Shown here in pieces: positions 5,283 through 9,927 of a stretch of 9,927 nucleotides of DNA. Within the stretch, counting starts at the first letter, position 1. Every line of letters starts with the position of its first letter. The stretch comes from an uncultured Eubacteriales bacterium (GTDB lineage: Bacteria > Bacillota_A > Clostridia > Peptostreptococcales > Anaerovoracaceae), in the NCBI GenBank assembly GCA_902790885.1, contig CADATR010000059.1:1-9927 (forward strand), written 5' to 3'. Made by a program: the position numbers and the translations under genes. The notes beneath the pieces were generated by a model. It was not told the DNA's origin, ran no database searches, and saw only the letters and a list, made by a program, of their open reading frames with translations.

Positions 5283-7604
5283 TTACTGTATCACCAGAGG
5301 AATGACCTCTTCAAAGTCTGATACCGGTATGAACTCGACCTCCCTGCGTACGGATGCAGGGATCTCTTCGAGATCAGGCTCGTTCTCCTTAGGAATTATG
5401 ATGCGGCGTATGCCCTGCCTGTATGCAGCGAGGGATTTCTCCTTGAGCCCGCCTATTCTCAGCACCTTGCCCCTCAGAGTTATCTCTCCTGTCATGGCGA
5501 CAGTCTTATCAGCCTTGCGGTCTGTAAGAAGCGAGAAGAGCGCGCTGCACATGGTTATGCCGGCCGAAGGGCCGTCCTTAGGCGTTGCTCCCTCAGGTAT
5601 GTGGATCTGTATGTCGTAATCCTTGAAAACGTCCTTGCCTATCCTGTATTTGCCCGAAATCGACTTTATGTAACCGAGAGCCGTTGTAGCGGATTCTCTC
5701 ATTACATCTCCCATCTGGCCTGTCAGTATGAGCTTGCCGCTTCCCGGCATCTTGACTGTCTCTATTGTGAGCGTGACGCCTCCGACTGAGGTCCAGGCCA
5801 TGCCTGTTGTTACACCGACTTCAGGTTCGAGCGAGCCTATATCCTCAATGAATATCCTCTTCCCGAGATACGACCTGAGATTTCTCGGCGTAACATTGTT
5901 TTTCTTCTGCTTTCCGCTGACTATGTTGCGGGCTGCCTTGCGGCAGGCGTTTCCTATCTCCCTTTCGAGGTTTCTTACTCCCGCTTCACGGGTGTAGTAC
6001 TCGATGATATCGCGTATCGCGGCATCTGAAATGCTGAACTGAGTCTTTTTCAGACCGTTCTCCTTTATCTTTTTAGGCACCAGATACCCTGTCGCGATGC
6101 GCACCTTCTCCTCCTCGGTATAGCTGGTCAGCTCAATGACTTCCATTCTGTCGAGGAGCGGAGCAGGTATGGTGGATGTGGTGTTGGCCGTAGTGATAAA
6201 CATCACATCTGAAAGATCGAAAGGTATCTCAAGGTAATGATCCGTGAACGTGCTGTTCTGCTCAGGATCGAGCACCTCAAGAAGCGCCGATGCAGGGTCT
6301 CCCCTGAAGTCGCTTCCGATCTTATCCACCTCGTCGAAGAGGAACAGCGGATTGTTGGTGCCGCTCTCGCTTATACCGTTGATGACCCTGCCAGGGATAG
6401 CTCCTATGTATGTGCGCCTGTGTCCTCTTATCTCAGCCTCATCCCTTACGCCGCCGAGCGACATCCTTACGAACTCCCTGTTGGTGGCTCTTGCTATGGA
6501 TTTCGCGATCGAAGTCTTTCCGACTCCCGGCGGGCCTACAAGGCAGATGATAGGACCCTTGTTGTTCTTTGTGAGGTGCTGCACGGCAAGGCACTCAAGT
6601 ATCCTCTCCTTCACCTTCTCGAGTCCGTAATGATCTTCGTTGAGGATCTTCTCAGCCCTGTTGATATTGCGGTTGATCTTGCTGGCCTTGTGCCACGGAA
6701 GATCGAGTATGGTCTCTATGTATGTGCGCGATACGTTTGCATCAGGACTCATAGGGCTCATCTTTGTGAACTTGTCTATCTCCTTGCGCAGCTTGGTATC
6801 TGTCTTCTCGTCGAGCTTGAGCTCATCAAGCTTTTCTCTCCACTGACGCGCCTCATCATCAGTATCCTCGTCCTCGCCAAGCTCCTCCTTGATCACCTGG
6901 AGCTGCTCACGGAGATAATACTCCCTCTGGCCGCGGTTCATGTTCTTCACGACGCGGTTGTTTATTCTTTTGGCGATGGAGAGGATGTTGTTTTCCTTGC
7001 CGATTATATCTACCAGATGGCCGACTCTCAGCTTGACTGAATCGATCTCAAGAAGCGTCTGCTTTATGTCGAAAGCAACATCTATCTCATTCGCGATAAT
7101 GCTGCAGAGAAGCGACGGATCATCGATGTCATCGATAAGCGTCCTTCCGGCGGATTCACCCTGACCTGTCAGCTCAAGATACTTCATATAAAGCTGGCGG
7201 AGAACTCTGATGTTCGCCTGCATGCTTATGTCTTCCACGTCATTATCGTAGTCTTCGGCGATGATGTAGTCGCACATCAGAAGGTCGCCGGCCTCATATA
7301 TATCCTCGAGCCTGACTCTCTGTTCCACTACAACAAGAATACGGACATAGTCCTCATTCTTCTTTACCACCTGTCTGACGCGTACGATAACGCCTGTAAG
7401 ATAGCAATCATCCATCTTCGGAGCGCTTACAGACGGGTCTCTCTGCGATGACACTACAATATATTTGTCGCCGTTCATCGCTAGATCAACGGCGGCAAGT
7501 GACTTATCTCTTCCAATATCGAATCCCACTATCGTTCCCGGGAAGAATGTCTGTCCTCTTAGCGGGATATACGGGACTCTTTTTATGCTTTCCATTCCAC
7601 CCAT
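5283..7604 (-). CDS. lon: ATP-dependent endopeptidase Lon (LonA type)
   Basis: A cytosolic AAA+ protease that unfolds and degrades damaged and short-lived regulatory proteins. The 773 residues match LonA (about 770-810). The layout is an N-terminal substrate-binding domain (about 8-205), a charged coiled-coil linker (about 215-285), an AAA+ module with Walker A GPPGVGKT (357-364) and Walker B FLFDEVDK (421-428), and a C-terminal serine-lysine protease domain. The catalytic dyad is S680 in PKDGPSAG and K723 in GGLKEK. It has no transmembrane segment, so it is not LonB. The ATG at 7604 overlaps the clpX stop as TAATG, with AAGGAA five bases upstream. A second ATG nine bases on has a weaker site. 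All catalytic residues are present. Confidence 0.97.
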   Translation of the reverse strand: MGGMESIKRVPYIPLRGQTFFPGTIVGFDIGRDKSLAAVDLAMNGDKYIVVSSQRDPSVSAPKMDDCYLTGVIVRVRQVVKKNEDYVRILVVVEQRVRLEDIYEAGDLLMCDYIIAEDYDNDVEDISMQANIRVLRQLYMKYLELTGQGESAGRTLIDDIDDPSLLCSIIANEIDVAFDIKQTLLEIDSVKLRVGHLVDIIGKENNILSIAKRINNRVVKNMNRGQREYYLREQLQVIKEELGEDEDTDDEARQWREKLDELKLDEKTDTKLRKEIDKFTKMSPMSPDANVSRTYIETILDLPWHKASKINRNINRAEKILNEDHYGLEKVKERILECLAVQHLTKNNKGPIICLVGPPGVGKTSIAKSIARATNREFVRMSLGGVRDEAEIRGHRRTYIGAIPGRVINGISESGTNNPLFLFDEVDKIGSDFRGDPASALLEVLDPEQNSTFTDHYLEIPFDLSDVMFITTANTTSTIPAPLLDRMEVIELTSYTEEEKVRIATGYLVPKKIKENGLKKTQFSISDAAIRDIIEYYTREAGVRNLEREIGNACRKAARNIVSGKQKKNNVTPRNLRSYLGKRIFIEDIGSLEPEVGVTTGMAWTSVGGVTLTIETVKMPGSGKLILTGQMGDVMRESATTALGYIKSISGKYRIGKDVFKDYDIQIHIPEGATPKDGPSAGITMCSALFSLLTDRKADKTVAMTGEITLRGKVLRIGGLKEKSLAAYRQGIRRIIIPKENEPDLEEIPASVRREVEFIPVSDFEEVIPLVIQ

Positions 7605-8875
7605 TATGCTTCCTTTTCCATCTGCAGCTCTTCGCTGTCATTGATTTCATCTCTGAGAACGAGTACCGGCTCGGACTCTCCGCTGACTACATCAGCAGTA
7701 ATGATGCATTTTGCGACTTCCGGCTTTGACGGCAGCTCATACATGATATCAGTCATCATTTTCTCGAAAATGCCCCTCAGTCCTCTGGCTCCGGTATTGA
7801 GTTCAAGGGCCTTCGCGGCTATGGCATGTACTGCATCTTCCTCGACTTCAAGATCGACATCATCCATGGCAAACAGTGTCTGATACTGCTTTACAAGAGA
7901 ATTCTTAGGCTCGGTTATGATCCTTACGAGCGCCTCCTCGCTGAGCTCGCTGAGAGCGACTGTCACAGGCAGCCTTCCTATCAGCTCAGGGATTAGACCA
8001 AACTTCAGAAGGTCTTCAGGCTGCGCGTTCAGGAGAATATCGGCATCGTTGAGTTCCACCTTCTTCTCCTCTTTATTGAAGCCGATCACCTTATTTCCGA
8101 GTCTTACCTTGATTATCTTGTCAAGTCCGGTGAAAGCTCCTCCGCAGATGAAGAGAACATCCTTGGTATCGAAATGTATGAACTCCTGATTAGGATGCTT
8201 TCTTCCGCCCTGAGGAGGCACGTTTGCGACGGTTCCCTCGATGATCTTGAGGAGAGCCTGCTGTACGCCCTCACCGCTTACATCTCTGGTGATGGAGGTG
8301 TTCTCGGATTTGCGCGCGATCTTATCGATCTCGTCTACATATATGATTCCCTTCTGGGCCCTTTCGAGGTCGCCGTCGGCAGCCTGATAGAGCCTGAGAA
8401 GGATGTTCTCAACATCTTCGCCTACATAGCCAGCTTCAGTCAGAGATGTGGCATCAACGATAGCGAAAGGCACGTCAAGAATGCGCGCCAGAGTCTGCGC
8501 AAGCAAAGTCTTTCCGCATCCTGTAGGCCCCAGCATGAGGATATTGCTCTTCTGGAGTTCTACCTTTTCCGCGTCGCTGTTCTTATATCTTTCGAGATGT
8601 CTGATTCTCTTGTAGTGGTTATATACCGCTACAGCCAGGCTCCTTTTTGCAGGATCCTGCTCTATCACGTACTGATCGAGCTCGGATTTTATCTGCTCAG
8701 GAGTTGGAAGCTTCTTTGAGCGCTTCCTTGGAACTGGTTTGATCTCCTCGTCCATCATCGACTTGATAAGATCGACACATTCGTTGCAGATATAGACATC
8801 AGGTCCGACCATCATGCTCCGGACCTGAGATGTTGATTTACCGCAAAATGAACATTTTGCTTCGTTATTAGGCAT
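7604..8875 (-). CDS. clpX: ATP-dependent Clp protease ATP-binding subunit ClpX
   Basis: The AAA+ unfoldase that recognises tagged proteins and feeds them to ClpP. Counted from the ATG at 8875 it has 423 residues. The N-terminal zinc-binding domain has cysteines at 8, 11, 30 and 33. Walker A is GPTGCGKT (116-123), the pore loop GYVGE (149-153), Walker [10 protein letters not shown] (177-185), the RKH loop lies near 225-227, and the ClpP-docking IGF tripeptide is at 264-266. The frame stays open to an ATG at 8923, but that would add 16 unrelated residues from within clpP. The chosen start has GAGGAG five bases upstream and the usual MPNN-type N-terminus. It overlaps the clpP end by eight bases and the lon start by one, so translation of the three is coupled. 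Confidence 0.97.
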   Translation of the reverse strand: MPNNEAKCSFCGKSTSQVRSMMVGPDVYICNECVDLIKSMMDEEIKPVPRKRSKKLPTPEQIKSELDQYVIEQDPAKRSLAVAVYNHYKRIRHLERYKNSDAEKVELQKSNILMLGPTGCGKTLLAQTLARILDVPFAIVDATSLTEAGYVGEDVENILLRLYQAADGDLERAQKGIIYVDEIDKIARKSENTSITRDVSGEGVQQALLKIIEGTVANVPPQGGRKHPNQEFIHFDTKDVLFICGGAFTGLDKIIKVRLGNKVIGFNKEEKKVELNDADILLNAQPEDLLKFGLIPELIGRLPVTVALSELSEEALVRIITEPKNSLVKQYQTLFAMDDVDLEVEEDAVHAIAAKALELNTGARGLRGIFEKMMTDIMYELPSKPEVAKCIITADVVSGESEPVLVLRDEINDSEELQMEKEA

Positions 8876-9458
8876 TTGTGCTCCTCTCGATGACCTTGTC
8901 GACCAGTCCGTAGGCTGCGGCATCGGCAGCGGTCATGTAATTGTCTCTGTCCGTATCCTTCTCGATCACGGAAAGATCCTGGCCTGTGGCATCAGCAAGA
9001 ATGCGGTTAAGCTTGTCCTTGATGGAAAGGATGTGGTCGGCGCTGATCTTTATGTCTGACGCCTGTCCCTGGAATCCTCCCAGAGGCTGATGGATCATTA
9101 TCTCTGAGTTAGGAAGCGCGTATCTCTTGCCTTTTGTTCCGGCGGCAAGGAGAACGGCTCCCATGCTCGCGGCCATTCCAACGCAGATGGTGCTGATGTC
9201 AGGCTTGATGAATCTCATCGTGTCGTAGATCGCCAGGCCGGCAGTTACCATGCCGCCCGGCGAATTGATATATATATTGATGTCTTTATCAGGATCCTGC
9301 GCCTCAAGGAACAGGAGCTGCGCCACTACGACACTCGCAGTATGCTCCGTTATTTCTTCGTCTATGAATATGATCCTGTCGATGAGCAGTCTGGAGTAGA
9401 TATCATAGGTCCTCTCCCCCTGACCGGTCTGCTCGACTACATAAGGTACATAATTCAT
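8868..9458 (-). CDS. clpP: ATP-dependent Clp protease proteolytic subunit ClpP
   Basis: The serine peptidase that forms a barrel of two seven-membered rings and degrades proteins unfolded by ClpX or ClpC. The 196-residue product has the catalytic triad at canonical positions: S98 in GMAASM, H123 in MIHQP and D172 in DTDRDN. The oxyanion-hole motif SPGG is at 66-69. The N-terminal stretch ([11 protein letters not shown]) is the short axial-loop propeptide of Firmicutes ClpP. The start at 9458 has AAAGGA nine bases upstream and lies 25 bases after tig. No CtsR-type heptad repeat or CIRCE element is present in that gap, so any heat-shock control of this copy would have to act upstream of tig, outside the window. 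Confidence 0.97.
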   Translation of the reverse strand: MNYVPYVVEQTGQGERTYDIYSRLLIDRIIFIDEEITEHTASVVVAQLLFLEAQDPDKDINIYINSPGGMVTAGLAIYDTMRFIKPDISTICVGMAASMGAVLLAAGTKGKRYALPNSEIMIHQPLGGFQGQASDIKISADHILSIKDKLNRILADATGQDLSVIEKDTDRDNYMTAADAAAYGLVDKVIERSTNA

Positions 9459-9483
9459 ATCGCACTGTCCTTTCGTAATATGG

Positions 9484-9927
9484 CTACTCAGCCTTTGCCT
9501 CTACCTGCTTGGCGTTGTCGAACAGCCAGTCAATAGCCTTCTTTGTCTGAGCATCCTCTCTGAAATAGTTCTCTGTCTCAGAACCAGCCATCTCCTTGAC
9601 CTGATCAACGTCCATTCCGTACTGCTTTCCGAAGTCTTCCATGAGTGCACGGATCTCTTCTTCCTCGACCTCGAGGTTCTCCATTCTGATGACATTCTTG
9701 AGGAGGACTCTTGTTCTGATCCTCTTCTCTGCGTCAGGTCTGGTCTCTTCTCTGATCTCGTCGATGGTCTTTCCTGTCCACTCAACGTACTGCTTGAGTC
9801 CGAGGCCCTGAGCAGCAAGGCTCTGATCCATGTCGTAAAGCATGTTCTCGATCTCGTTTCTGATCATGACCTCAGGAACCTCTATCTCGTTCTTTGTGTA
9901 GAGCTGCTCAAGAACTCTGTCCTTCAT
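9484..9927 (-). CDS. tig: Trigger factor, C-terminal part (start beyond right edge)
   Basis: Trigger factor is the ribosome-bound chaperone that meets nascent chains at the exit tunnel. The frame is open to the window edge and ends in TAG at 9484. The visible 147 residues are a helical, highly charged segment: [21 protein letters not shown], the long helix to [15 protein letters not shown] near 71-80, and [19 protein letters not shown] near the end. These match the C-terminal chaperone arms of Tig. The ribosome-binding and prolyl-isomerase domains, about 280 residues, lie to the right. The Met at 9927 is an internal residue, not the start. The order tig-clpP-clpX is common to many bacteria and supports the call. 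Confidence 0.93.
   Translation of the reverse strand: MKDRVLEQLYTKNEIEVPEVMIRNEIENMLYDMDQSLAAQGLGLKQYVEWTGKTIDEIREETRPDAEKRIRTRVLLKNVIRMENLEVEEEEIRALMEDFGKQYGMDVDQVKEMAGSETENYFREDAQTKKAIDWLFDNAKQVEAKAE

Noticed and set aside
6237..7040. Open frame of 267 codons on the plus strand
   Set aside because: It lies wholly antisense to lon, across the AAA+ and linker regions. Its hydrophobic stretches mirror the codon pattern of the real gene.
8876..8923. Upstream start for clpX at 8923
   Set aside because: It would add 16 residues encoded within clpP with no similarity to ClpX. The ATG at 8875 has a well-spaced GAGGAG and the canonical N-terminus.
1..9927. Mobile elements, CRISPR arrays, tRNA genes, defence or biosynthetic clusters
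   Set aside because: No transposase, terminal inverted repeats, regularly spaced repeats or tRNA-like folds were seen. The only recombinase is a chromosomal Xer homologue.

Overview
The window looks like a chromosomal housekeeping segment from a low-to-mid-GC Gram-positive anaerobe, most likely class Clostridia. The reasons are the tig-clpP-clpX-lon-engB gene order, the rplS-rbgA pair, strong AGGAGG-type ribosome binding sites and frequent ATA/AGA/AGG codons. The genus cannot be named from the sequence. Every supported gene lies on the minus strand, so transcription runs from high to low coordinates. There are no tRNA or rRNA genes, insertion sequences or CRISPR arrays.

Right part (9927 to about 3233): a tightly packed run of tig (C-terminal part only), clpP, clpX, lon, engB, hpt and a PHP-domain phosphoesterase. 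Gaps are 25 bases or fewer and several genes overlap. No promoter fits inside the run, and a strong intrinsic terminator closes it at 3233-3256. It joins a ribosome-associated chaperone, two ATP-dependent proteases, a ribosome-assembly GTPase, purine salvage and a probable nucleotide or short-RNA phosphoesterase: protein quality control plus building-block recycling.

Middle part (3232 to 1249): a small unrecognised protein with a possible C-terminal helix-turn-helix, a NudF-type ADP-ribose pyrophosphatase, and a XerD-type tyrosine recombinase 12 bases further on. The recombinase keeps the fold, both core arginines and the tyrosine, but lacks the lysine and both histidines of the usual active site.

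Left part (1248 to 1): a probable promoter and a structured 5' leader before rplS (ribosomal protein L19), then a hairpin terminator or attenuator, then rbgA, the circularly permuted GTPase for late 50S assembly, which runs off the left edge. Its G4 motif reads GKAD instead of the usual NKxD.

No obviously new multi-gene system is present. The points most worth following are the degenerate XerD in the standard nudF-xerD position, the long leader helix beside the rplS ribosome binding site, and the altered G4 motif of RbgA.
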